Positions 1-6,348 are shown, counted from the first letter of the stretch. The stretch: 6,833 nucleotides of DNA from an uncultured Mycoplasmatota bacterium (GCA_900553765.1 USET01000054.1:1-6833), one strand, 5' to 3'. Notes: generated by a model from the letters alone, not told the origin. Made by a program: numbers and translations.

Positions 1-963
1 GTGACACCTGGACGTGGTAATTTATCATTTACCTCTATCAACCTTCCAAGACTTGGAATCAAACATGGTATTGTAACAAATGAAAAGGCTGATATGGATG
101 GATTCTTCGAAGAACTTGGAGAATATATGGAAATGGTAAAAGATCAATTGTTGGAACGTTTTGAAATTCAATGTAGAAAACATGTTTATAATTTCCCATT
201 CTTACTTGGGCAAGGTGTTTGGACAGATGGAGAAAAGTTAAAACCAAACGATCGTATTCGTAAGTTATTAAAACATGGTACGTTGACATTTGGATTTATC
301 GGACTTGCAGAATGTTTAAAAGCTTTAACTGGTAAACATCATGGAGAAAGTGAAGAGTCTCAAAAATTAGGACTTGAAATTATTGGATTCATGCGTAAGA
401 AAGCAGACGAATATTCTGAAAAATACAACTTGAATTTCTCTGTTATCGCAACTCCAGCAGAAGGATTATCCGGAAGATTTGTCAATATCGATAAAGCAAT
501 CTATGGTAAGATCAAAGGTGTTACAGATCGTGAATACTATACAAACTCATTCCATATTCCAGTTTATTACAATATTTCAGCAGCTCGTAAGATCGAATTA
601 GAAGCACCATATCATGCGCTTACAAATGGTGGACATATTACTTATATCGAATTAGATGGAGATACTACAGAAAATGTAGAAGCATTTGAAAAAGTGATTC
701 GTAAAATGAAAGAGTCAGGAATTGGATATGGGGCAATTAATCACCCAGTTGATCGTGATCCAGTTTGTGGATTTAATGGTGTAATTAACGATACTTGTCC
801 AGGATGTGGTAGAAAAGAAGAAGATGACGATGTGCACTTTGAAAGAATTCGTCGTATTACGGGATACCTTGTTGGAACAGTAGATCGCTTTAACAACGGA
901 AAAAGAGCGGAAGAAAGAGATCGTGTAAAACACACGTTGAATGCAAGAAATGCAAAAAATTAG
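1..963 (+). CDS. nrdD: Anaerobic (class III) ribonucleoside-triphosphate reductase, C-terminal part, 5' truncated by the window
   Basis: This is the C-terminal 320 residues of the glycyl-radical enzyme that reduces ribonucleoside triphosphates to dNTPs without oxygen in the cytoplasm. The GTG at position 1 is an internal Val codon, not a start: the frame is open from the first base and family members run to about 700 residues. Visible landmarks are NLSFTSINLPRLG near the left edge, EAPYHALTNGGHI near residue 200, a zinc-site-like segment with C256, C266 and C269, and the glycyl-radical loop RRITGYLVGT with G288 as the radical residue. By comparison with E. coli NrdD, recalled from memory, the catalytic Cys loop should lie just upstream of the window. 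The position of the first zinc Cys in E. coli is Asp253 here, within HPVDRDPVC; I believe this occurs in other Bacillota. The 3' end overlaps nrdG, the usual activase partner. Confidence 0.95.
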   Translation: MTPGRGNLSFTSINLPRLGIKHGIVTNEKADMDGFFEELGEYMEMVKDQLLERFEIQCRKHVYNFPFLLGQGVWTDGEKLKPNDRIRKLLKHGTLTFGFIGLAECLKALTGKHHGESEESQKLGLEIIGFMRKKADEYSEKYNLNFSVIATPAEGLSGRFVNIDKAIYGKIKGVTDREYYTNSFHIPVYYNISAARKIELEAPYHALTNGGHITYIELDGDTTENVEAFEKVIRKMKESGIGYGAINHPVDRDPVCGFNGVINDTCPGCGRKEEDDDVHFERIRRITGYLVGTVDRFNNGKRAEERDRVKHTLNARNAKN

Positions 964-1516
964 ATTAGCAGGCGAATTACAGACGGATAGTATCGTCGAT
1001 GGTCCAGGCATTCGTGCGGTCGTATGGACACAAGGTTGTGGACATCACTGCAAAGGATGTCATAATCCAGAAACATGGGACTTTAAGGGCGGAATGGAAT
1101 GTGATGTCGATGATATCAAAAGACAACTAGAACAGTTAGAAGATCATGATGGAATCACTCTTTCCGGAGGAGATCCGATGTTCCAAGCAAAAGCATGTTA
1201 CGAAATTGCAAAATATGCAAAAGAACTCGGTTTTAATGTTTGGTGTTATACAGGATTTACTTATGAACAATTGATGGTGATGAATGGTCGTGATCCATAT
1301 ATATTGAAGTTACTAGAACAATTGGATGTTTTAGTAGATGGTAAATTCGAATTAGCGCAAAAGAGCCTCAATTTAAAGTTTAAGGGATCTCGTAATCAAC
1401 GAATTATCGATGTTCCTGCAAGTTTGGATGAAGGTAAAGTTGTTATTGTAGATAAGTACTGTGAAGAGAAGAAATGGTCACCAAAATACCAAAAACAAGA
1501 ATTTTTATACATTTAA
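941..1516 (+). CDS. nrdG: Anaerobic ribonucleotide reductase activating protein (radical SAM)
   Basis: This is the radical-SAM activase that uses S-adenosylmethionine and a [4Fe-4S] cluster to place the glycyl radical on NrdD. The cluster motif CX3CX2C is intact as C33, C37 and C40 in QGCGHHCKGCHNPETW. The SAM-binding TLSGGDPM motif lies at residues 73-80, and DSIVDGPGIR at 16-25 is also typical of the family. The length, 191 residues, is within the NrdG range. The gene overlaps nrdD by 23 bp, so translation is probably coupled. A second in-frame ATG at 950 (MQKIRLAGE) is an equally reasonable start, giving a 14-bp overlap. Neither start has a strong Shine-Dalgarno sequence, which also suggests coupling to nrdD. 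A terminator follows directly. Confidence 0.95.
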   Translation: MQEMQKIRLAGELQTDSIVDGPGIRAVVWTQGCGHHCKGCHNPETWDFKGGMECDVDDIKRQLEQLEDHDGITLSGGDPMFQAKACYEIAKYAKELGFNVWCYTGFTYEQLMVMNGRDPYILKLLEQLDVLVDGKFELAQKSLNLKFKGSRNQRIIDVPASLDEGKVVIVDKYCEEKKWSPKYQKQEFLYI

Positions 1517-1546
1517 GAATTATAGTTGTTTGCTATAATTCTTTTT
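1515..1546 (+). terminator. Rho-independent terminator of nrdDG
   Basis: A perfect 11-bp stem pairs 1515-1525 (AAGAATTATAG) with 1533-1543. The loop is 7 nt, and the 3' side runs into five T (1542-1546). The left arm begins inside the nrdG stop codon (1514-1516). The stem is AT-rich with only two G-C pairs, but its length and T-run make it a convincing end for the nrdDG transcript. Confidence 0.85.
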
Positions 1547-1609
1547 GTTATCTATAATATTGTTGTATTGTAGACGATTGATTGATTTGATATTCGAAAG
1601 AGAAAAAGC

Positions 1610-1640
1610 TTGACTTAAAGCTTGCTTTAGGGAGTAAAAT
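1610..1640 (+). promoter_or_regulatory. Promoter with MerR-type architecture (19-bp spacer and central dyad)
   Basis: The -35 box TTGACT (1610-1615) and the -10 box TAAAAT (1635-1640) are separated by 19 bp. This over-long spacer is typical of promoters that MerR-family activators twist into a usable shape. The spacer holds a dyad, TAAAGC (1616-1621), TT, GCTTTA (1624-1629), where such a regulator would sit between the boxes. The downstream gene starts 29 bp after the -10. No MerR-family gene is in the window, so the regulator is unidentified. An 8-bp direct repeat, AAAGCTTG at 1605-1612 and 1617-1624, overlaps the site. Confidence 0.65.
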
Positions 1641-1668
1641 AAAAATGTAATAAAGGAAAGGTGATAAA

Positions 1669-1992
1669 ATGGAAAAACAAACAGCAGGGAGAGATCAACT
1701 AGGAACGTTTGCTCCGAAATTTGCAGAATTAAACGATGATGTTTTATTTGGGGAGGTATGGGGCAGGGAAGATAAATTATCTTTAAGAGATCGATCTTTA
1801 ATAACCGTCGTTGCCTTAATGAGCAAAGGAATCTTAGATTCTAGTTTAAAATATCATATTATGAATGCTAAGAAAAATGGAATTACGAAAGAAGAGATGG
1901 CAGAAGTTTTAACACATGTTGCATTCTATGCAGGATGGCCAAATGCCTGGGCTGTTTTTAAGATAGCAAAGGAGGTTTATGAGAGTGAATAA
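1669..1992 (+). CDS. Carboxymuconolactone decarboxylase family protein (AhpD-like fold)
   Basis: This is a 107-residue protein, essentially one CMD domain (the family of gamma-carboxymuconolactone decarboxylase and AhpD). Recognisable parts are ELNDDVLFGEVWGRED at residues 20-35, LSLRDRSLITVVALMSKG at 37-54, SSLKYHIMNAKKNG at 58-71 and THVAFYAGWPNAW at 82-94. It has no cysteine, so it cannot use the CXXC peroxidase-reductase chemistry of AhpD; H63 and H83 are the likeliest polar active-site residues. The specific substrate is unknown. The start is ATG with AAAGGAAAGGTGAT just upstream. It is followed, with an 8-bp overlap at the GTG start, by a cupin gene (now broken); small CMD and cupin proteins often occur paired or fused in bacteria. 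The MerR-type promoter upstream suggests induction by a small-molecule or redox stress. Confidence 0.85.
   Translation: MEKQTAGRDQLGTFAPKFAELNDDVLFGEVWGREDKLSLRDRSLITVVALMSKGILDSSLKYHIMNAKKNGITKEEMAEVLTHVAFYAGWPNAWAVFKIAKEVYESE
1968..1975 (+). promoter_or_regulatory. Shine-Dalgarno AAAGGAGG that sets a GTG start for the cupin gene
   Basis: The near-perfect AAAGGAGG lies inside the end of the CMD gene. The ATG at 1979 is only 3 nt away, too close for normal initiation. The in-frame GTG at 1985 is 9 nt away, so GTG is the likelier original start and the cupin frame began 8 bp before the end of the CMD gene. Confidence 0.6.
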
Positions 1993-2411
1993 AGAGTTAT
2001 TTGAAAAAGAAAATGTATTTGGATTAGGAACTCCAAATGATGCTTTTGCACAATATTTTATAGGTCAAAGTTATTTAAATCCATTGACTGATCCAAAAAA
2101 AAACAAACGTGTTTTTAGCGAATGTTACTTTTGAACCAGGATGTAGAAATAACTGGCATATTCATCATGCGAAACGTGGTGGTTGACAACTTCTAATCTG
2201 CACTGCTGGATATGGTTGGTATCAAGAAGAAGGAAAAGAAGCACAGAGTTTAAAGCCAGGAGATGTCGTAACAATACCAGCAAATGTAAAACATTGGCAT
2301 GGTGCAAAGAAAGATTCTTGGTTTAGTCATATTGCTGTAGAAGTACCAGGAGAAGATACAGAAAACGAATGGTGTGAAGCAATATCTGACGAAGAATATA
2401 ATAAATTATAA
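1985..2411 (+). pseudogene. Cupin-domain protein, broken by a frameshift and a nonsense codon
   Basis: Read across two frames, this is a single-domain cupin of about 141 residues, of the small metal-binding type seen beside CMD proteins. The first frame runs from GTG 1985 through NAFAQYF-like sequence (NDAFAQYFIGQSYLNPLTDP) and stops at 2132-2134. The second frame resumes after a nine-A run (2095-2103) as TNVFLANVTFEPG, then NNWHIHHAK (cupin motif 1 histidines), QLLICTAGYGWYQEEG, LKPGDVVTIPANVKHWHGA (cupin motif 2) and a normal end at TAA 2409-2411. Removing one A from the run restores the frame exactly. A second lesion, TGA at 2184-2186, stands where the family usually has Gly, one substitution away from GGA. 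Two independent lesions argue for true decay rather than one sequencing error. The ligand is unknown; some relatives are called hydroxynitrile-lyase-like, but that is only a family association. Confidence 0.8.
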
Positions 2412-2454
2412 TTAAAAATTTTAAATTGAAATGATTATAGCAAAGCAAAACAAA

Positions 2455-2479
2455 TGTTCGCTAAAATTATTGACGAACA
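2455..2479 (+). repeat. Inverted repeat overlapping the -35 box of the RhuM-Fic promoter
   Basis: TGTTCG (2455-2460) and CGAACA (2474-2479) form perfect 6-bp arms 13 bp apart, and the right arm overlaps the -35 box. A second pair, ACAACT (2477-2482) and AGTTGT (2501-2506), brackets the -10. Either could be an operator. In this AT-rich DNA, 6-bp arms can arise by chance, so support is modest. Confidence 0.3.
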
Positions 2480-2498
2480 ACTTTTTTTACTGTACAAT
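2470..2498 (+). promoter_or_regulatory. Sigma-A-type promoter of the RhuM-Fic gene
   Basis: The -35 box TTGACG and the -10 box TACAAT (2493-2498) are separated by the optimal 17 bp. Transcription would start near 2505, leaving a short leader of about 25 nt before the TTG start at 2530. No terminator is apparent after the Fic gene, so this promoter may also read through to the DUF362 gene and its terminator at 4574. Confidence 0.75.
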
Positions 2499-2516
2499 TT
2501 AGTTGTAGAGAGTAAG

Positions 2517-2523
2517 AAAGGAG
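2517..2523 (+). promoter_or_regulatory. Shine-Dalgarno AAAGGAG that sets a TTG start
   Basis: AAAGGAG lies 6 nt before TTG 2530, ideal spacing. No ATG is available near this position in frame, and the next in-frame ATG (at 2590) would remove the start of the conserved N-terminal domain. The ribosome site therefore decides the unusual TTG start. Confidence 0.7.
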
Positions 2524-2529
2524 AAGACA

Positions 2530-3489
2530 TTGAATCAAAAAAATGAAATAATTTTATTTGAAAACCAAAAAGTCAAACTTGAAGTTAATATGCAAGATGA
2601 GACTGTGTGGCTAAATACAGAGCAAATGGCTCAATTATTTGATAGAGATTATAAAACTATTAGAAAGCATATCAATAATATCTTAGAAGAGGAATTGAAA
2701 GATGAAAAGGTTGTCGCAAAATTTGCGAATACCACTACACATGGTGCGATTGCAGGAAAAGTTCAAACACATATGATAGACTATTACAATCTTGACGTCA
2801 TTATTAGTGTTGGTTATCGTGTAAAGTCGCAAAATGGTATCATTTTTAGAAAATGGGCAAACAAAATATTAAAAGATTACATGATAAAAGGTTATGCAGT
2901 CAATCAAAAAAGGTTGGAATATTTAGAAAAGACGATTAAGCTAATAGATATCGCGAATAGAATTGATGAAAAATTAGAAAATAATGATGCCAAAGAAATT
3001 TTGAGAGTGATAGGAAGTTATTCAAAAGCTCTTGATTTATTAGATGATTATGATCACAGAACGCTATTGAAACCTAAAGGAAATAATAGTCAGAAACGAA
3101 TAAAATATGAAGATTGTTTAGAAATAATTAATAGGTTAAAATTCAATGAAAAAAGTGATATTTTTGCTATTGAAAGAAATAGGGGTTTAGAAGCAATTAT
3201 AGGAAATATTTATCAAACATATGATGGTAAAGATGTTTATCAAAGTATAGAAGAAAAAGCTTCTAATTTTATATATATGATTGTTAAAAATCATGTTTTC
3301 ATTGATGGAAATAAAAGGATTGCGGCAACATTGTTTATTTATTTTTTAAATTACTATAATATTTTGTATCAGGATGGTAAACAAGTCATTGATAATAACA
3401 CTTTAACGGCTTTAACATTATTGATTGCGGAGTCAAACCCAAAAGAAAAAGAGATTATCATCGATCTAGTTATGAATTTTCTTAGTTAA
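2530..3489 (+). CDS. RhuM-family protein fused to a Fic/Doc domain
   Basis: This is a 319-residue two-domain protein. Residues about 5-125 match the RhuM family: an HTH-like stretch LNTEQMAQLFDRDYKTIRKH (28-47), then YYNLDVIISVGYRV (85-98) and the FRKWANKILKDYMIKGYAVN block. A charged linker helix follows (about 120-150). Residues about 185-315 form a Fic/Doc domain with the core HVFIDGNKRIA, H255 being the catalytic His and D259-N261-K262-R263 the nucleotide-binding loop. The Lys at 262, where AMP-transferring Fic proteins often have Gly, resembles Doc, which phosphorylates EF-Tu, so the reaction (AMP or phosphate transfer) cannot be decided here. I see no clear (S/T)XXXE(G/N) inhibitory helix and no antitoxin gene beside it. 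Of 13 Arg codons, 11 are AGA/AGG, unlike the CGT-rich nrdD and rny genes, which suggests horizontal acquisition. The start is TTG with a strong ribosome site. Confidence 0.88.
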   Translation: MNQKNEIILFENQKVKLEVNMQDETVWLNTEQMAQLFDRDYKTIRKHINNILEEELKDEKVVAKFANTTTHGAIAGKVQTHMIDYYNLDVIISVGYRVKSQNGIIFRKWANKILKDYMIKGYAVNQKRLEYLEKTIKLIDIANRIDEKLENNDAKEILRVIGSYSKALDLLDDYDHRTLLKPKGNNSQKRIKYEDCLEIINRLKFNEKSDIFAIERNRGLEAIIGNIYQTYDGKDVYQSIEEKASNFIYMIVKNHVFIDGNKRIAATLFIYFLNYYNILYQDGKQVIDNNTLTALTLLIAESNPKEKEIIIDLVMNFLS

Positions 3490-3558
3490 ACAGGTTTCTA
3501 TCGAAAAGATGGTATGGAGAAGATAATGATAAAGTTTGTAGTTAATTGGGGATTTAAT

Positions 3559-3664
3559 ATGCAGGAAAATATGATTACTTATAAAATCTACAAAAATGTT
3601 TATGATGAAATGGTATCTGGAAAAAAATGTTGAAATTAGATTATTAAATGAGAAGTCTCAAAAT
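3559..3664 (+). pseudogene. Frameshifted remnant resembling the start of an ASCH-domain gene
   Basis: An ATG at 3559, with GGGGA 7 nt upstream, opens a frame ending in TGA at 3631-3633. It reads MQENMITYKIYKNVYDEMVS, then GKK. In the next frame, after a seven-A run (3621-3627), the sequence continues NVEIRLLNEKSQN. Joined, ...MVSGK(K)NVEIRLLNEKS looks like the conserved SGKK...EIR motif at the beginning of ASCH (RNA-binding PUA-like) domains. The rest of such a domain is absent because the DUF362 gene starts about 20 bp later. I infer a decayed fragment; the family match is from memory on a short segment and could be wrong. Confidence 0.4.
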
Positions 3665-3684
3665 TATATAGAAAGGAAGATAAA

Positions 3685-4575
3685 ATGGAAAAATCAAGAG
3701 TATATTTTATTCGAGAGATTACTCCCGAAAATATTATTAAAGCATATGAAGCTTTAGGTAAAAATTTAGAAGGGAACGTCGCTGTTAAAATGCACTCTGG
3801 GGAACAGGGAAATCAAAATTATTTGAGACCAGAGTTCGTTCAAGATGTGATTCATCATGTGAATGGAACGGTCGTAGAGTGTAATACGGCATATGAAGGT
3901 GCTAGAAATTCTACAGAAAAACATAAAAAGTTAATCGAAGAACACGAATGGAATAAATATTTTCCGTTTGACTTATTGGACGCAGAGGGACCGGATATGG
4001 AACTTGAGATTCCAAATGGTAAAGTGTTAAAGAAAAATTATGTTGGAAAGAATTTAGCAAACTACAATGCTTTACTTGTTTTATCTCATTTTAAGGGACA
4101 CGCCATGGGTGGATATGGTGGAGCTTTAAAACAACTTTCTATCGGATGTGCATCTTCTCGTGGAAAAACGTTAATCCATACGGCAGGTGTGACAGATGAG
4201 CAAAAGGTATTATTTCAAAATTTGCCAGAGCAGGATAGGTTCTTAGAAGCTATGGCAGATGCAGCAAAGTCTGTCGTAGATTATTTTAAAGGGAATGCAG
4301 TTTACATCAATGTTATGAAAAATATCTCAATCGATTGTGACTGTGATGCGCATGCATCCGCACCATGTATGCAGGATATTGGAATTTTAGCGAGTCTCGA
4401 TCCTGTTGCAGTCGATCAAGCTTGTCTAGATTTAGTTTATCAGTCAAATGATCCTGGAAAAGATAAATTGATCGAGAGAATTGAATCTCGTCACGGAGTA
4501 CATACGATTGAAAGTGCCTACGATCTCGGTGTTGGAAATAGGGAATACGAACTTGTTCAAATAGATGAAAAATAA
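3685..4575 (+). CDS. DUF362-family protein without the ferredoxin module
   Basis: This is a 296-residue protein of the DUF362 family, whose function is not established. Typical segments are NVAVKMHSGEQGNQNYLRPE near residue 31, the family signature SHFKGHAMGGYGGALKQ at 134-150 and IGCASSRGK at 153-161. The C-terminal part has DCDCDAHASAPC (C218, C220, C228) and ILASLDPVAVDQACLDLV. Many longer relatives (about 370 residues) insert two ferredoxin-type CXXCXXC clusters after the GCAS..GK segment; here the sequence goes straight on through HTAGVTDEQK with no such cysteines. C155, C218, C220, C228 and the His pair H135/H139 remain as possible metal or cluster ligands, which is inference. The start is ATG with AAAGGAAG upstream. 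No convincing promoter of its own is visible, so it may be read from the Fic promoter. A terminator overlaps its stop codon. Confidence 0.85.
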   Translation: MEKSRVYFIREITPENIIKAYEALGKNLEGNVAVKMHSGEQGNQNYLRPEFVQDVIHHVNGTVVECNTAYEGARNSTEKHKKLIEEHEWNKYFPFDLLDAEGPDMELEIPNGKVLKKNYVGKNLANYNALLVLSHFKGHAMGGYGGALKQLSIGCASSRGKTLIHTAGVTDEQKVLFQNLPEQDRFLEAMADAAKSVVDYFKGNAVYINVMKNISIDCDCDAHASAPCMQDIGILASLDPVAVDQACLDLVYQSNDPGKDKLIERIESRHGVHTIESAYDLGVGNREYELVQIDEK

Positions 4576-4598
4576 GAAAGTTTTTACTTTCTTTTTTT
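4574..4598 (+). terminator. Rho-independent terminator of the DUF362 gene
   Basis: An 8-bp stem pairs 4574-4581 (AAGAAAGT) with 4586-4593, with a TTTT loop. A T-run (4592-4598) follows. The left arm begins within the TAA stop codon (4573-4575). Confidence 0.8.
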
Positions 4599-4629
4599 CT
4601 TTTATATGGAACACATTTCTGACTTTTGA

Positions 4630-4658
4630 TTGACTTCTCCCACAATTCATATTACAAT
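4630..4658 (+). promoter_or_regulatory. rny: Sigma-A-type promoter of rny
   Basis: TTGACT (4630-4635) and TACAAT (4653-4658) are 17 bp apart, a strong match to the housekeeping consensus. Transcription would begin near 4665, giving a leader of about 48 nt before the rny ATG. It lies after the DUF362 terminator, so rny is transcribed independently. Confidence 0.8.
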
Positions 4659-4675
4659 GATATTAGGTGAAATCA

Positions 4676-4690
4676 TAAGTATTTTACTTA
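4676..4690 (+). promoter_or_regulatory. Small hairpin in the rny leader
   Basis: TAAGT (4676-4680) and ACTTA (4686-4690) can form a short stem in the predicted 5' leader, ending 11 nt before the GGAGG ribosome site (4702-4706). The stem is short and AT-rich, so a role, for example as a 5' stability or self-cleavage element, is only a possibility. Confidence 0.2.
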
Positions 4691-4712
4691 GTATATATAT
4701 TGGAGGGAAGAT

Positions 4713-6266
4713 ATGGAACAGATAGCGTTTTCCATTTTACTTGTCCTCCTTGGACTTTTTGTTGGAGTCATACTAGTGATTCTAATTAATTATCTTAAGG
4801 GTAATTTAGCTGCAAAAAAAGTAGAGGCTTTATTAGAACGTGCCAAGAAAGATGCCGATAAGGTAAAACGAGATTACTTATTAGAGGCAAAAGAAGAGGC
4901 ACATCGTTTAAAAAGAGAAACTGAAAAAGAAATCAAAGAGAAAAAAAATGAAATGAAAGAATCAGAAGATCGTTTGCTTGCACGTGAAAATAACATGGAC
5001 CGTAGAGATCAGACATTACAAAATCGTGAGCAGATGTTAGAAGATAAAGAAAATCATTTAATTCAAAAACAAAAAGATATCCAAGATGAACAAGCGAAAG
5101 TGGAAGAGATTAAGAAGGAACAAATTCAACTATTAGAAAGTATTGCAGGCTTTTCAAAGAATCAAGCTCGTGAGCTTGTCCTTAAAAAAGTAGAGGATAT
5201 GATGAGTTTAGAGATTGCAGCACTCATCAAGGATCGAGAAGCAGAAGCAAAATTAGAAGTCGATAAAAAATCGAAAGATATGTTAGTGTCTTGTATGCAA
5301 AAATATGCATCAGATGTAGCCAATGAACAGACTGTCACAGTCGTTAATTTACCAAGTGACGATATGAAGGGACGAATCATTGGGCGTGAAGGAAGAAATA
5401 TTCGTACGATCGAAGCAGTAACAGGAGTTGATCTCATTATCGACGACACTCCTGAGGCAATAGTCCTTTCTAGTTTTGATCCACTACGTCGCGAAATTGC
5501 TCGCGTTACATTAGAAACATTAATCAAAGATGGAAGAATTCATCCTACGAGAATCGAAGAAGTGTACGATAAAGTGAGCAAGGATATGAATGCTAAGATT
5601 TTAGAATATGGAAACAATGCATTATTCGAACTTGGTATTACTAAAATGGATCCAGAATTGGTAGAATTAGTTGGTAAACTTCATTTTAGAACAAGCTACG
5701 GGCAAAATGCATTACAACATTCTATTGAAGTAGCTAGTTTATCAGGATTATTAGCTGCGGAGTTAGGAGAAAATGTTAATTTAGCAAAACGTGCTGGACT
5801 TCTTCACGATATCGGAAAGGCGATCGATCATGAAGTAGAGGGAAGCCACGTAGAATTAGGAGCAGATTTAGCACGTAAATTCCATGAGAATGATACTGTG
5901 GTAAATGCGATAGAATCACATCATGGTGATCATCCAGCAACGACGATCATCTCTGAAATCGTAGCGATTGCAGATACACTTTCAGCATCACGTCCTGGTG
6001 CTAGAAATGACTCGTTAGAAAATTACGTAAAACGTTTACAAGAATTAGAAGCGATAGCAAATGATTTGGATGGCATTGAAAAGACATTTGCTGTGCAGGC
6101 AGGTAGAGAACTACGCGTTATCGTAAAACCTGAAGAGATCGATGATCTCGGAAGCTATAAGGTAGCACGCGATATTAAAAATAAAATTGAAGAACAGATG
6201 CAGTATCCGGGAACGATTAAGGTTACTGTCATTCGTGAAACGAGAGCGACAGAGGAAGCAAAATAA
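4713..6266 (+). CDS. rny: Ribonuclease Y (membrane-anchored endoribonuclease)
   Basis: RNase Y starts mRNA decay by endonucleolytic cleavage and is the functional counterpart of RNase E in many Bacillota. The 517 residues match the usual length (520 in B. subtilis). Order of parts: an N-terminal transmembrane helix (about 5-27) that anchors it to the cytoplasmic face of the membrane; a long charged coiled coil rich in Lys and Glu (about 30-190); a KH RNA-binding domain with [12 protein letters not shown], the GXXG loop being G224-G227; and an HD catalytic domain with H336, the H365-D366 pair in LLHDIGK, H403-H404 and D421 in [13 protein letters not shown]. All key residues are present. The start is ATG with GGAGG 6 nt upstream. 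It has its own promoter and terminator, so it appears monocistronic. Confidence 0.97.
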   Translation: MEQIAFSILLVLLGLFVGVILVILINYLKGNLAAKKVEALLERAKKDADKVKRDYLLEAKEEAHRLKRETEKEIKEKKNEMKESEDRLLARENNMDRRDQTLQNREQMLEDKENHLIQKQKDIQDEQAKVEEIKKEQIQLLESIAGFSKNQARELVLKKVEDMMSLEIAALIKDREAEAKLEVDKKSKDMLVSCMQKYASDVANEQTVTVVNLPSDDMKGRIIGREGRNIRTIEAVTGVDLIIDDTPEAIVLSSFDPLRREIARVTLETLIKDGRIHPTRIEEVYDKVSKDMNAKILEYGNNALFELGITKMDPELVELVGKLHFRTSYGQNALQHSIEVASLSGLLAAELGENVNLAKRAGLLHDIGKAIDHEVEGSHVELGADLARKFHENDTVVNAIESHHGDHPATTIISEIVAIADTLSASRPGARNDSLENYVKRLQELEAIANDLDGIEKTFAVQAGRELRVIVKPEEIDDLGSYKVARDIKNKIEEQMQYPGTIKVTVIRETRATEEAK

Positions 6267-6279
6267 TTTGCTTCTTTTT
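6255..6279 (+). terminator. Rho-independent terminator of rny, embedded in its last codons
   Basis: A perfect 8-bp stem pairs GAAGCAAA (6255-6262) with TTTGCTTC (6267-6274). The loop is 4 nt, and five T follow (6275-6279). The left arm encodes the last residues of RNase Y and the stop codon is in the loop, so terminator and coding sequence are shared. Confidence 0.85.
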
Positions 6280-6313
6280 GTATGAAATGTATTTGCACCC
6301 AGTTTTTGTTACT

Positions 6314-6348
6314 TTTAAACAAAAGACGACTTTTTTCGATTGTTTAAA
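6314..6348 (+). repeat. 9-bp perfect inverted repeat between rny and the next gene
   Basis: TTTAAACAA (6314-6322) and TTGTTTAAA (6340-6348) are perfect inverted copies with a 17-bp spacer. The spacer region also contains a small hairpin, AAAAG (6321-6325) with CTTTT (6330-6334), followed by T. The right arm abuts the likely -10 of the downstream gene, so this may be an operator, though an accessory terminator structure is also possible. Confidence 0.45.

Noticed and set aside
1..3. GTG at the first base as the start of nrdD
   Set aside because: The conserved reductase core continues upstream in all relatives; the codon is internal and the gene is cut by the window edge.
715..1011. Open frame on the minus strand opposite the nrdD/nrdG junction
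   Set aside because: It lies wholly opposite two well-recognised genes, has no ribosome site and encodes low-complexity sequence; it is a shadow.
1605..1624. The AAAGCTTG direct repeat as an attachment or insertion site
   Set aside because: The copies are 12 bp apart within a promoter and are better explained by the dyad and -35 sequence; no element lies between them.
2184..2186. UGA read as Trp or selenocysteine in the cupin
   Set aside because: Trp is encoded by TGG throughout the window, the family has Gly at this site, and the same gene also carries a frameshift; a nonsense mutation is simpler.
2455..2479. LexA (SOS) box at the Fic promoter
   Set aside because: The Bacillus-type box is GAAC-N4-GTTC; here the arms are in the opposite order and 13 bp apart.
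4313..4650. Minus-strand open frames opposite the DUF362 end and terminator
   Set aside because: They are antisense to a conserved coding region and a terminator, with no family resemblance.
5162..5527. Minus-strand open frame opposite the KH region of rny
   Set aside because: It is antisense to a highly conserved domain and Ser/Arg-rich, as expected of a shadow frame.
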